Positions 49,125 through 59,000 of a DNA stretch of 64,000 nucleotides are shown here, piece by piece. Positions within the stretch are counted from its first letter, which is position 1. Each line of letters starts with the position of its first letter. The stretch is taken from NCBI RefSeq assembly GCF_041765605.1, contig NZ_CP168900.1:2620001-2684000 (forward strand), written 5' to 3'. This stretch comes from Listeria monocytogenes (GTDB lineage Bacteria; Bacillota; Bacilli; Lactobacillales; Listeriaceae). Position numbers and translations under genes: made by a program. Below the pieces are notes generated by a model. That model worked only from the letters and a program-made list of their open reading frames with translations, made no database searches and was not told where the DNA came from.

Positions 49125-49559
49125 TTATAATGTTGTAAATTTAGCGATGTTGTCATAAGCCATTTTATCCACTCTAATGTAATCAGAAGTCTTGATATAA
49201 AACGACCAGAACCAACCATCGTTTTCAACAGCGCAACGCACCCAACCATTTTTTAAACTTGACGGTAAAACTCTAATAATTTCATTCTGTGAAATCTTTA
49301 TAGTTCCTGCGCCGTTCGGTTTCGAGGGGATTTTTTTAGTTGTTTTTGAAACAGCGGCAACCCAGCCGTTAGAGTTCACAGGGCAAAGTCTATCTGTTAA
49401 AGATGTATAACCTTTTATTTTCCGGAAGATTACATATCCCCCACCTTCGTATTTCAAAATAGCTCCGCGCGGCAAATAGCCGACGATTTTCCTGTTTTTA
49501 CCAGATTTTACATTATATATTGGCAAACTACCATAAACGCATATATCTTTTTGACTCAT
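49125..49559 (-). CDS. SH3-like phage protein downstream of the endolysin
   Basis: A 144-residue protein with no signal peptide or membrane segment. Two stretches look like SH3-type wall-binding modules (IYNVKSGKNRKIVGYLPRG and NEIIRVLPSSLKNGWVRCAVE), similar in style to the C-terminus of the neighbouring endolysin, but there is no catalytic domain. Function unknown; it may bind the cell wall or other phage proteins. It is the last gene of the late operon, 18 bases after the endolysin. Confidence 0.75.
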   Translation of the reverse strand: MSQKDICVYGSLPIYNVKSGKNRKIVGYLPRGAILKYEGGGYVIFRKIKGYTSLTDRLCPVNSNGWVAAVSKTTKKIPSKPNGAGTIKISQNEIIRVLPSSLKNGWVRCAVENDGWFWSFYIKTSDYIRVDKMAYDNIAKFTTL

Positions 49560-49577
49560 CTTGTTGCCCCCTGCTTT

Positions 49578-50522
49578 TTATTTTAAGAAATAGTTAGCTG
49601 TGTAGTACCAACCGTCTTTGTCATACCATAACTCTAAATAACCTTTTTTATTGTCGTACCAAGAAAGTTTTGTTCCAGGCTTGTACCATTTGATTTTGCC
49701 TGAATTCAGTCGCGTGTTATCCCAGACTGGAATACGTAAAGCATCCTTGCTTTTAATTTTTACAGGAATACGCCCTTTTACATCTTTTTTGCCGTTACTA
49801 ACACAGAAATCTTTGTAAATGTAGCATAGTTTATCGTTAATATAAGCTTTATACCAATATTTATTACATTCATAAACTAGCAATGAGCTACTTGCCTTAT
49901 ACATCTTAACAGGACTAGATTTAAAATCCATTTTGGGTAGCATTGGTACGCTATCTACTACTGCCCCACTATGACGGTTCGGATTTTTTGCGGCTACTGT
50001 TTTACCAGTCAATCCCTCCGCGATAGCAATGCCCAGCTTATCATACATACTAGATTTATGGATTGCCGCCGCATCTTCTTTTCTATCAACAAAACATACT
50101 TCTAATAGAACAGCTGTACCTTTAGTTGAGTTCAAGAAACGTAAATCTTTCGACGGTTTTGCACCTCGATTCGGTAGCCCTAACGCTTTCGCCATTTTCG
50201 CACTAATATCCTCCGCTAGTTTGCGACCTTTTTCATCGCCTGTATAGTACCAAACTTCAACCCCGGTTCCTTTTCCAGCGTTCAAGTGTACACTTACATG
50301 CACGTCCGCTGGATTAGAATTGTGCCAATTGACAATTTTATTCAGATTAGCGTTTTGGGTTGTACTTGTTCTATCAATAAATGTTTTAACATTATGCCCT
50401 TCTCTTTTTAGTTCATCGCTTGCGGCGTTTAAAACTTTTTCAGCTTCTTTAATTTCGCTTAAAATATCCTCTGCACCAACGCATTTATCTGAGTGACCTC
50501 GCGACATACTATAATTACTCAT
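49578..50522 (-). CDS. ply: Endolysin, N-acetylmuramoyl-L-alanine amidase (PlyPSA-like)
   Basis: 314 residues from ATG 50522 with AAAGGA upstream. The N-terminal amidase_3 domain (about 1-175) has the zinc ligands in SRGHSDK (His10), Glu24 and VSVHLNAG, and catalytic Glu in LLEVCFVD. The C-terminal half holds two SH3-like cell-wall-binding domains (SSLLVYECNKYWYKAY, then DALRIPVWDN). The sequence matches PlyPSA of phage PSA very closely from memory, including length. It overlaps the holin gene by eight bases. It lyses the host from inside when the holin opens the membrane. Confidence 0.95.
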   Translation of the reverse strand: MSNYSMSRGHSDKCVGAEDILSEIKEAEKVLNAASDELKREGHNVKTFIDRTSTTQNANLNKIVNWHNSNPADVHVSVHLNAGKGTGVEVWYYTGDEKGRKLAEDISAKMAKALGLPNRGAKPSKDLRFLNSTKGTAVLLEVCFVDRKEDAAAIHKSSMYDKLGIAIAEGLTGKTVAAKNPNRHSGAVVDSVPMLPKMDFKSSPVKMYKASSSLLVYECNKYWYKAYINDKLCYIYKDFCVSNGKKDVKGRIPVKIKSKDALRIPVWDNTRLNSGKIKWYKPGTKLSWYDNKKGYLELWYDKDGWYYTANYFLK

Positions 50523-50775
50523 TACTATCATCCTTTCTATTTTGAACTAGCTCGCTATCATTAACGCCCTTTGTTGTAGGGTCATTAACTACACCTAATA
50601 CACCAAGTAACAGGAATACTGAATTTACAAAATCTAATGCTTGTTTGTTAATCGTATCCGCAGGAATTGTCACTCCAAACCATCCCAGTACTTGCTGCAC
50701 TAAAACAAGAATTAGCGGGATAACTGACACCCAAAAAACTTTTGACTTCATTCGTACTTTCCAGTTAATTTTCAT
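50515..50775 (-). CDS. Holin, phi LC3/phage_holin_1 family
   Basis: 86 residues with two hydrophobic segments (about 12-34 and 49-65) and a charged tail. The conserved WVSVIPLILVLVQQVLGWFG matches the phage_holin_1 family. It makes membrane holes and times lysis. AGGAGG precedes the ATG. It sits directly before the endolysin, as in other Listeria phages. Confidence 0.9.
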   Translation of the reverse strand: MKINWKVRMKSKVFWVSVIPLILVLVQQVLGWFGVTIPADTINKQALDFVNSVFLLLGVLGVVNDPTTKGVNDSELVQNRKDDSNE

Positions 50776-50795
50776 TATTTTTTCTCACCTCCTTA

Positions 50796-51200
50796 TTATT
50801 TCCAAAGCATAGGCGCTAAAGTAATAATCGTTGTGATTACTGCCCCTATCAATCCGATAATTGCTACTGTCACGCCTACATCACTCGTTTTTGCTTTTTC
50901 TTCATTTTCCGATTTTGCTTTAATTTCGGTTAGTTCGATATCGTGGTCATGTAGATGAATAGTAGTATCACTTGCAAAGCGGTCCAAAGTTGTCGCTGTT
51001 CTTTCTGTATTTTTTGCAATTTGATCTAGTGAGAGCGAGAGCGGTACAACAATATCTTTTAAATCATTCAAATCGTCACCTAATCCATCCACTTTATTCT
51101 CTATCTTTTCGATGTCTTTGGAGACTTCTGTTTTCAACTTACTTTCATGCTCTAATAATTCTAATCTTGTTACGTAACCTAATTGTTTTTCAGCTTCCAC
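50796..51200 (-). CDS. XhlA-like phage membrane protein with coiled coil
   Basis: 134 residues, GTG start with GGGAGG upstream. A long heptad-rich helix (about 10-95) is followed by a C-terminal membrane segment. Such hemolysin XhlA-like proteins lie near holins and may assist or control lysis. It overlaps the next gene upstream by 22 bases. Confidence 0.7.
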   Translation of the reverse strand: MEAEKQLGYVTRLELLEHESKLKTEVSKDIEKIENKVDGLGDDLNDLKDIVVPLSLSLDQIAKNTERTATTLDRFASDTTIHLHDHDIELTEIKAKSENEEKAKTSDVGVTVAIIGLIGAVITTIITLAPMLWK

Positions 51201-51622
51201 AGTTCGAAACCTCCCACTCCCGCGATGAATAAATTAAAACACGCACTCAAACCATAGCGAACTGGGAGCAACCACTGCGACTGACCTTCCGCGCTAGCAG
51301 ATGCATAAAGAAATAATATAAATACACCTATGATTCCCCCAATTAGCATATTTATATATTTTGCTTTACTTGTTTGGAATATCGATATTAAAATCAAAAC
51401 AGAACTTACTATGAAAAATAAGCCCCATGTATCCATGTTCATTAAACCATCCATCAGCTTGTAAGTATCACTTCCTTCAGCAACCGCGTCCCCTTTTAGT
51501 ATTAAAAATGCGCCTGTTGCAAAACTAAACAGTGACACTTGCAATGAAAAAAGGATGCTAAAAACATCCTTATATGACTTTTCCAGCAATTGTTTTTTGA
51601 GGTTTTCCCACCATTTTCTCAT
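51179..51622 (-). CDS. Phage integral membrane protein
   Basis: 147 residues from ATG 51622. Four hydrophobic segments (about 22-42, 64-84, 88-108 and 120-140) follow a basic amphipathic N-terminus (KWWENLKKQLLEK). It lies in the lysis module, so a holin-like or superinfection-related role is possible. No family recognised. Confidence 0.65.
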   Translation of the reverse strand: MRKWWENLKKQLLEKSYKDVFSILFSLQVSLFSFATGAFLILKGDAVAEGSDTYKLMDGLMNMDTWGLFFIVSSVLILISIFQTSKAKYINMLIGGIIGVFILFLYASASAEGQSQWLLPVRYGLSACFNLFIAGVGGFELWKLKNN

Positions 51623-51658
51623 CCACTCCACTTCCTATTTTTTGACATGAAAATAAGC

Positions 51659-51817
51659 CTATTCGGCTTCTGTTTCTTCTGATTGTATTCGTTCTTGTTC
51701 TAATCTCAATTCTTCCACTTTCTTTTTAACTTGATTACGTAATGTGGAAGGCACTTCTTCGATTTCTTTCCTTCCGTTCATCACTAGATTTACATAAATT
51801 GGTATCATATACGCCAT
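51659..51817 (-). CDS. Small phage protein, 52 residues (XkdX-like region)
   Basis: ATG 51817, protein MAYMIPIYVNLVMNGRKEIE with a Glu-rich C-terminal helix. Small proteins of this type (XkdX/CD1375-like) lie between baseplate and lysis genes in many Gram-positive phages. Function unknown. Confidence 0.65.
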   Translation of the reverse strand: MAYMIPIYVNLVMNGRKEIEEVPSTLRNQVKKKVEELRLEQERIQSEETEAE

Positions 51818-51821
51818 TTTT

Positions 51822-52100
51822 TCACCCTAAATTACTTTCAAATAGTGCGGCTAAGGCCTCTTGGGTGAGTAGTAATTCCTCTCTTATTTTTTCGATTTCA
51901 GTTTGTTCAGGATGGATTTCATCTTGAAGCTTTTCGTATTGCTCTTGATCAAGAATAGCTTTTTTATTTATTACTTTTACACAAAATAACTTATTTACTG
52001 TACTTTCATCCGCTAATACATCAATAGTATTTTCTTCTTTTGAGTTACTCCATCCGTCAATATATCCGTCATTACCAACTGTTACATAGTGTATATTCAT
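51822..52100 (-). CDS. Small phage protein (XkdW-like), 92 residues
   Basis: 92 residues with a beta-rich N-terminus and a Glu-rich C-terminal helix (EQTEIEKIREELLLTQEAL). It overlaps the baseplate gene by four bases. Position fits the accessory XkdW-type proteins after the receptor-binding gene. Confidence 0.65.
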   Translation of the reverse strand: MNIHYVTVGNDGYIDGWSNSKEENTIDVLADESTVNKLFCVKVINKKAILDQEQYEKLQDEIHPEQTEIEKIREELLLTQEALAALFESNLG

Positions 52101-53182
52101 AGAAGAGCCACTACCTTTCTCATTACCGCTTGATTGTTTGTTCCAGTAGAATTGTCATCTGAACCAGTTAATTGAGTTGCTGAAACGTATAAATATTTGT
52201 GAACTGGACTATTATCCATCATTGCATCAAAATTATGCCCGCCGTATGTTTCTTTTGTTACTATCTGTGTACACCAATAGTAATCACGTGCTGCACCAGC
52301 ACTATATTTAGACCAATAAATAATCCACGCCTTGCATTGGTTAAGAGGAATCGACGGTGTTACCGTCTGTGATGCTGACATATAAAATGAGCCAGTCCAA
52401 ACAGTTTGCGTAATCTTGCTGTCAGTATATGCCTTCGCATCAGCTAAAGCTTGAGCTGCTTTTAAGCTCGCATCTGTTTTAGCATCACTAAGGGCTTTAT
52501 CTGCTTTAGCCTGTGCGCTAGATACTGTTTCTTTGGCATTCCAGTTCGTTTTATCTGCTGATGAAACATGAATATCCGCATTATTTACATGTGCATTTAA
52601 GTCCGTTTTTTGCGCGAATTGCGAGGGCTGCATAGCATCAAATTGTGTTTTTAAATCATCCGCTTTTTTATCCACATCATCTAATTTGGCGTTTAATCTC
52701 TCGAACGATTCATCGAATATTTTTTCGTAATCATCCCAGCGCTCTACGTAAAATTCTGCCACCGGGAAAAAGTCGCTATCGATTAATGCTTTTTTTATCT
52801 CAAAACTGAATTTATACACCCGCATCGCTTGACTGTTTTTGTATTTTATATATAATTCAGCAATAGCAGTGCCAGCGTGAGATATTTGGGAGTCTGTAAG
52901 TGCGTATTCTGCAATTCCTCGCACTCCATCGGTGATTGTTGGTTTCACAAGATACTTGCTCTCTGACTCTGTTCCTTTCGCTAAAATCATAGCAAGCTCT
53001 AATTCAGCAGCAGACGATAATCCTAAATCTTGATTATCTTTATCTATATTAAAAATAAGTCTAGCTGTCCCTCCTGTATCTCGCGTATAAAAAACAGCTT
53101 TTTGAAGTGGTTTATCTTCTTCTGTTGTGACGTTAAAATCATATATTCCGTTTTTGTGAATAGCGTTTTCAGTTTCAGTCAT
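52097..53182 (-). CDS. Baseplate upper protein, BppU-like
   Basis: 361 residues. The N-terminal BppU domain (about 1-150, with DTGGTARLIFNIDKD) mounts on the baseplate. A helical coiled-coil stem with repeats of ADKALSDAK type follows. The C-terminal domain (about 265-361) is Trp- and Tyr-rich and is the probable receptor-binding head. It overlaps the upstream gene by four bases. Confidence 0.82.
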   Translation of the reverse strand: MTETENAIHKNGIYDFNVTTEEDKPLQKAVFYTRDTGGTARLIFNIDKDNQDLGLSSAAELELAMILAKGTESESKYLVKPTITDGVRGIAEYALTDSQISHAGTAIAELYIKYKNSQAMRVYKFSFEIKKALIDSDFFPVAEFYVERWDDYEKIFDESFERLNAKLDDVDKKADDLKTQFDAMQPSQFAQKTDLNAHVNNADIHVSSADKTNWNAKETVSSAQAKADKALSDAKTDASLKAAQALADAKAYTDSKITQTVWTGSFYMSASQTVTPSIPLNQCKAWIIYWSKYSAGAARDYYWCTQIVTKETYGGHNFDAMMDNSPVHKYLYVSATQLTGSDDNSTGTNNQAVMRKVVALL

Positions 53183-54204
53183 GTTCTAACCACTCCTCCG
53201 CCACTAAGACGTGTTGGAATATCCGCTTCCCAAGTTCCGCTACTCAAATTGAAAATATCGGCACTTTGAGGATACAAACCGATTGCGCTTTTTGCCCCAT
53301 GAACGATATTCTGAACCTCGACTCTAGCAGTGTTATAACCGCGCACATCGACGTTTTGCGAAGCGAAGTAACAGCCGTTAACGTCAGCAGAACAAGCATC
53401 AATAAACACCGCGGTGAACGGGTCTATTGCTTTAGTGTTGAAGGCCATCCTACATTTTGAAATTCTTACAAAACCGCATCTTATTGCTTTGATAAAGTAG
53501 TTTTTTGTTGTTCCTGCTGTGTTAGTTTCTTCTAAACCAGCAATATATAGATAACCGTTGCTTCCTGTCGCAGAAATACTTCTAACTTGGCATCCGGTGC
53601 TGCTGGTAGGGTCTACTGTTTCAAAGTTTGTAGATCTAATATAGATATCTCCGCCCATAATCGGTGGAATGACTACGTCTTCATTATAGCGACCAGGAAC
53701 AATCCAGATATTCACAGAGTTACTATTTAGCACACGAGGCAAAGTCATTACCGCTTTATTTATTGTTTTAAAAGGTGCATCAATTTCACCAGTTCCTGCT
53801 ATATCGTCGCCTCTTGCATCATCCACAAATATTTCAATGTTGCTGCTATCTAAGCCATATAAACGCTTTAAAATGGTATCTATATCGTTGTACTTATCCA
53901 TTAGGTCATAAACGTTCGTTGAAAGCTTCCCAATACCTGAAACCAACGCATTTTCCGCGTAATTTATTCTATCGTTTAATGTTGTGAATTCAGTTTCTGG
54001 AACCAGAGAAGAAACGCGTGCGTCTACTACTTCATTCGATTCATTCCCGCCGGATTTAATAACTAAGTTAGATATACGTTGATTTACATGCGTCATATCT
54101 TGATTAGCTTTTTCAAGGCTTCCAGCTAGTTTTACTAAATTATCGTTATAGTCTTGCTGTAGTTCTGAGTTCATTAGTGGGTCTTGCCATTTTTTAAAAT
54201 CCAT
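53179..54204 (-). CDS. Tail or baseplate protein with beta-helix domain
   Basis: 341 residues: an N-terminal coiled-coil region (about 1-115), then a right-handed beta-helix of the pectin-lyase type (from INKAVMTLPRVL to the end). Such domains carry sugar-binding or sugar-cutting activity in phage tail spikes. No catalytic residues are certain. It starts directly after the upstream stop. Confidence 0.75.
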   Translation of the reverse strand: MDFKKWQDPLMNSELQQDYNDNLVKLAGSLEKANQDMTHVNQRISNLVIKSGGNESNEVVDARVSSLVPETEFTTLNDRINYAENALVSGIGKLSTNVYDLMDKYNDIDTILKRLYGLDSSNIEIFVDDARGDDIAGTGEIDAPFKTINKAVMTLPRVLNSNSVNIWIVPGRYNEDVVIPPIMGGDIYIRSTNFETVDPTSSTGCQVRSISATGSNGYLYIAGLEETNTAGTTKNYFIKAIRCGFVRISKCRMAFNTKAIDPFTAVFIDACSADVNGCYFASQNVDVRGYNTARVEVQNIVHGAKSAIGLYPQSADIFNLSSGTWEADIPTRLSGGGVVRT

Positions 54205-55227
54205 CTATTTTGCTCCTTTCTTAATCGCTTTTGCTAGTTGGACCATGATGGAAACCATCGTTTTTTTATTATTCGAGAGCGTTAGTTCTGGTGGTTTGTT
54301 TGTAAAAATGTATTTCTTATAAGCAACTATTTGCACTTCGTATAAAAGGCCTAGCGGTTCATAAACAAACATCACATAATCGCCTTTTCCGCATTCGTAT
54401 TTAAGCTTTAAAGAGATATTCCCCGTAGTTGCTGGATAATCTTGCAGTTCAAGCTTCAAACGTCTTAGCATACTGCTAGAAGTCGTATAGCGCTCGTCTG
54501 ATAGCGGTTCTTGTATTCTCACGCCCCATTTAGCTGATTCCGGACTGGTATAAGTAACTGGCGGAAAGTAGTTATTTCCGTTGCTGTCGACTTTGCCATA
54601 TCCCCGAATTTGCGTTTTTAAGGATAACGTATCAATATCAAAATCGACTTCGTTTGTGTGCTTGTTGTAGCGAATTTCGTTTTCTGTATGCTCTCCGTAG
54701 TCTTCGCTTGGAATGAAAGTCAAACGCTTGTTGTCCGCTAACATAACCAGCTTATAATCTTCTAACACTTCTTGAACTAGTTTTAGTAAATTACCATTGC
54801 CAAAATTTTCTTGTGTAATATTTTCTAAAACCTTATTTTTGTCAATGAGTTCAAAGCTAAAACCTTGTTTATCAGCTGCGAAAATATGTGTCAAACAATC
54901 TTTTGCACTCTTAGAACCCGAAATAGCGTTGTACTGGTAATCATCTTGCATCGTGAAATAAATATGCGTTGCTATGACTTCTGAATAAACTATTTTCCCA
55001 ACTGCTCCCCGTTTTAGCTGCTTAACAACAAATTCTTGGCCATCGAGATAAACAGAACTTTCATGATTTAATAAGTCGAAAACATCTTGATTATTTCTTG
55101 TTTTCTCTACATAAAAATCTAGTTGCCACTGCTGATTTTCGACCCATGTTTCTGAAAAAGAAGTAGGGTCAAAGCCTGTTAAAATCTCTTTGTATTGCTT
55201 TTCGTAGTCACTTACAAATATGTCCAT
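54205..55227 (-). CDS. Tail-associated protein (prophage tail/Tal family)
   Basis: 340 residues from ATG 55227. Resembles the gp18/prophage_tail family that forms the tail tip hub below Dit. Residues 1-200 have the alternating strands of the hub ring domains. No peptidase domain is seen, and the protein is short for Tal proteins. Confidence 0.78.
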   Translation of the reverse strand: MDIFVSDYEKQYKEILTGFDPTSFSETWVENQQWQLDFYVEKTRNNQDVFDLLNHESSVYLDGQEFVVKQLKRGAVGKIVYSEVIATHIYFTMQDDYQYNAISGSKSAKDCLTHIFAADKQGFSFELIDKNKVLENITQENFGNGNLLKLVQEVLEDYKLVMLADNKRLTFIPSEDYGEHTENEIRYNKHTNEVDFDIDTLSLKTQIRGYGKVDSNGNNYFPPVTYTSPESAKWGVRIQEPLSDERYTTSSSMLRRLKLELQDYPATTGNISLKLKYECGKGDYVMFVYEPLGLLYEVQIVAYKKYIFTNKPPELTLSNNKKTMVSIMVQLAKAIKKGAK

Positions 55228-55241
55228 TTTCTCACCCACTC

Positions 55242-56069
55242 TTATTTATATAAAAACGGAAAATCCCACGTTGTTTCGATATTGCTTACATTCTCGATTT
55301 CGATTTCATTTTCACCAGATAATAACGAAATAAGACCGAGATTTGTTTTCCGGCCGCAACGCACTCCGTTTTTCAAGATGTTACTGCCGTCCAGTTCGAT
55401 CGTGTCATAAGCGTAGATTTTCTCATTGAATACGAATTTTTCACCAGTAGATTTGTTGTTTATTGTTAATAGCCCATCACTTCGACAGTTCTTAATAGTA
55501 ATTCTTAAATCGTGCATTCTAGGGTCAATATCGAAGCTCCCTGCGTTATACACAATAAATCTGTTTGATGTGTGCCTATACTTATAATTTCGCGATACAA
55601 TACCTTGCCCCGCTTGCCATATCCCTTCGCTGAAAGCAAAAGGAGAAAGGCTAGTGCCTAGCGATTCGCTAAATCCTTTAAAGACTTCAAATGTTAGCGT
55701 AAACTGCGCATGTCCAGCCGCTTTTCTTTCTACATCAAAAGCGCCCGGATGAACGCAATATTTTTTTCCGGGCGTTTTCGTATGAAAAATGTAGTATTCT
55801 TTTCTGATAAAAATATCCTCGAATAATTCATCAAGTCGAACGTGATAATCTACATTTCCGTTCGTTGTAAATCTGCATGTAAATTCAATATCAAAGCTAT
55901 CGAAATTACTATCACTCGAACGATTGCCGTCGCTAAACTCATAGCTAGTATAATTATTGATAATTTGAGGACTAGCGCGGCTTACTTCACTTATTTCAAA
56001 GTTATGTTTTTCGTTTAACTTGATAATTTTATTCGCTTGCATTAAATATAAATCTGTTTTTTTGTTCAA
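55242..56069 (-). CDS. Distal tail protein Dit
   Basis: 275 residues, TTG start six bases after GGAGGTGG, overlapping the tape measure stop by four bases. The N-terminal ring domain and C-terminal galectin-like region (TIKNCRSDGLLTINNKSTGE) match siphovirus Dit, the hexameric hub that joins tail tube to baseplate. Confidence 0.85.
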   Translation of the reverse strand: MNKKTDLYLMQANKIIKLNEKHNFEISEVSRASPQIINNYTSYEFSDGNRSSDSNFDSFDIEFTCRFTTNGNVDYHVRLDELFEDIFIRKEYYIFHTKTPGKKYCVHPGAFDVERKAAGHAQFTLTFEVFKGFSESLGTSLSPFAFSEGIWQAGQGIVSRNYKYRHTSNRFIVYNAGSFDIDPRMHDLRITIKNCRSDGLLTINNKSTGEKFVFNEKIYAYDTIELDGSNILKNGVRCGRKTNLGLISLLSGENEIEIENVSNIETTWDFPFLYK

Positions 56070-59000
56070 AGTAAGCCACCTCCGTAAAGTCCTAAATTAC
56101 CCATCGTACCTATTCTATTGTTTGCATTTTCTGCTAAATTTTTACCATCGACGTTAAAAATAATAGGTCTGTCCCCAGATTGTTGAATTGCCTTGATTAA
56201 ATCTGCATTGCTAGACTCTTTTGTTTTGTTATCAATGATTGTTTTGACTGTGATAGTTCTGTTTAGATCTACGCTTTTTAGACCAAGCGCTTTTTCAGCT
56301 GAAATTTTCGGCAAAGTTATAGCCGGAACGGTCATATTAGAAGCAGCATTTACTACTTTATCAACCATTTTGTTAGTTGATTGCACCGCACCTTTAGCAC
56401 CAGCTAAGACCCCATTTCCAAGACCGCCAGTAAAGAACTTACCTAACTCAACCGCAACACGTGAAGGCGAATGAATTCTAAGCGCCTTTTTCACCGAATT
56501 AGTGATTGTATTAGCGATGCTCTTAGCTGTGTTTTCTAGTTGCTTCTTCTGACTGTTAAGTCCGTTTATAAGTCCTTTCGCCGCGTTAATACCGGCACTA
56601 TACATCGCATTAGCCGCTGTGTTACCCATTGACTTAGACGCTGAATTGATTTGATTCTGCGTGCTATTAATCGCCTTGATAGTCTTAGCATCAGATTTAG
56701 CAAGAGCTTGCGCATACGATGAACCATTTTCTACTCCCGATTCTAAGATGTCGCTTATAATGTCTTTACTAACGCCTTTTTTGCGCAATTTTTCCACATT
56801 CGCTTGAAAAGCTTTGATTTCTTTTAAGCGTTTCTGCATTTCTTGTTGAATCGATTTTGGATTATCTGGGTCTACGTTGCTAATAGATCCATAAGACTGC
56901 ATTTTCTCAGTGATTGAAGCAGCATACTCTTTACTCTGCTTCGTCAAGTCTGCCATTTTTGTATTAGCGGCTTTTAATTGAGCGACTACTTTATCACGTT
57001 TCTTAGCTGTCGCTGCTAATTTGTTCGTTTGTTGAGCGATATAACCCTCGATGCTATTCAATGCTTTTGCTTGTTTAAGTTGCCCGGCACTCTTATTCTT
57101 AGAATGTAATCCCGCGTCAATCGCTGAGGATATCTTATCTTTCAATGTACTAGACAGTTTTTTGATTTGCGATTCAGTTCCAAGCGCCCCAGCAACAAGA
57201 TTACTTGCCGCTTTCGTAACTGCTTTTGTTTTGCTCGCAATTCCCAGCGAATAACCAGAACCAAAATCGCCACCTAGTTTTTTAGATTTCTTAGAAGGTG
57301 AATGCGAGTCTTGTTTTTTCTGTACAGCTGCTAATGCTTTCGCTGCAATACTAGCAGCAGCTTCTCCTACAGCTCCCGCCCCGCTTCTAATTCCGTTCGC
57401 AAAACCTGCCGCGAAATCAGAACCAACTCCACTAGAATCAACCGAAGCTGCCCCGCTTTTCGCAGAACCTCCAACGCTTGTTCCAGCAGAAAACGCCCCA
57501 TCTTTTCCGCCTAAAATACCGTTATTAAACCCTGAGCTGTTTTTCGAACCTGTCATTTTGAACAAATTCGGGTCAAACGCTCCGCTTTTCGCATTATTCT
57601 TGATTTCCTTACCAGCAGACTTATTTGCTTCAGCGGTGCTTTTCACACCTTTTGCTTGAGCATCTCCTGATTTTTTACCATTCTTTTCCATCTCTCCTGG
57701 TAATGGGTCAGCACCCATTTTTACGCCATCAAGAAGAAACTTTCCTGCTCCTTGAAAATCGCCTGATTTGATAGCTAAAAGGAATTGGTCTTTTCCGCTC
57801 TGACCATTCAAAAACATACTATTCGGAAGCCCTGAAATAGTATTTAAAACGTCGTCATTGATTTTTAATGCTGCTGTTGTGTAGTCTCCGCTTTGAAGTG
57901 CGGTTACAAACGCTTGTACTCCTTCGCCTCCGCGTTGACTCATGACAGCAGCTAGCCCGGCTAACGTATTATCAATGGAACCACTTACTTTTACAAAGTC
58001 TTGCCAAACGGCACCTAATTGTTCATCACTAATATTTCCCATTTCTGACAAACCTTTTGCAAAAGTTTCTGCGTTTAAAGTCCCGCCGTTCGCGATAATA
58101 GCATTCATTTCACTAGCCCATTTTTGTAAGTTTCCAGCTAATGTTTTGTTCTTCTTAGTTTGTTCGTCAATTTGAATTTGATAGTTTGCTTTTTCAGTTT
58201 CAGTTGTAGCATCGCTTTTTTTTCTTTTCAAATCAGCTAGTTCTTTTTCGCCTGTTTCAACGGCTTTTTTTCTATCGCCATATAAGCTTTTTTGCACTTC
58301 AATGCTTGTAGCGCGTTCTTTTTCGTTTAACGTCTTGCCGTTTGCTAATTTCAACAAGTTACCTTCTACATATAGTTGATTTTGTTTTGCTAACTCTGCT
58401 TGAATATCCGCCGTTTGTTGTTGTAAAAATTTCTTTTGTTGTGCCGTTAACTCTGTACCATCAACCCATTTATTATCTTTTAGTAGTTTTGCATAATCTG
58501 CTTGAAGAGTTAAAAGGGTACCGTTATTTTTGTCAATCTCTGCTACTAACGTTGCGTTTGCATCTGCTATAACTTTTTTACGTTTTTCTCCTTCAAGACT
58601 TTGTGCTTTTTCCATTGCTGCTGTGTATTTGTCTTGCGATTTTTGGGCTGATTCTTGATAATTGCTATATAGCTCCTTAGCAGCATTCAAAAATGATTTT
58701 GTTTTTTCGTTTAGTTTGTTCCCGTATTGATCAACGCCACCAGATAGCATAGTATCGATAGCTTGATTTGATTTAGAAACAGTTGCTTCTGTCTGCTTTG
58801 CTGTTGATTCAACTAATTTCAAGCTACTAGATATTTTTTTGTTCGACGTTTCCGCTTTTGTTCCAGTCTTTTCTGCTTCTCCTCCCATTTCTTTGAGCGA
58901 TTCAATTGTCCCAGTTAGGGCATAATTATCTTTATTGAATGCGTCTTTAATTGCAGAACCAGCATCTACAAAAGCATCTTTTGATTGCTCAATGCTTTTC

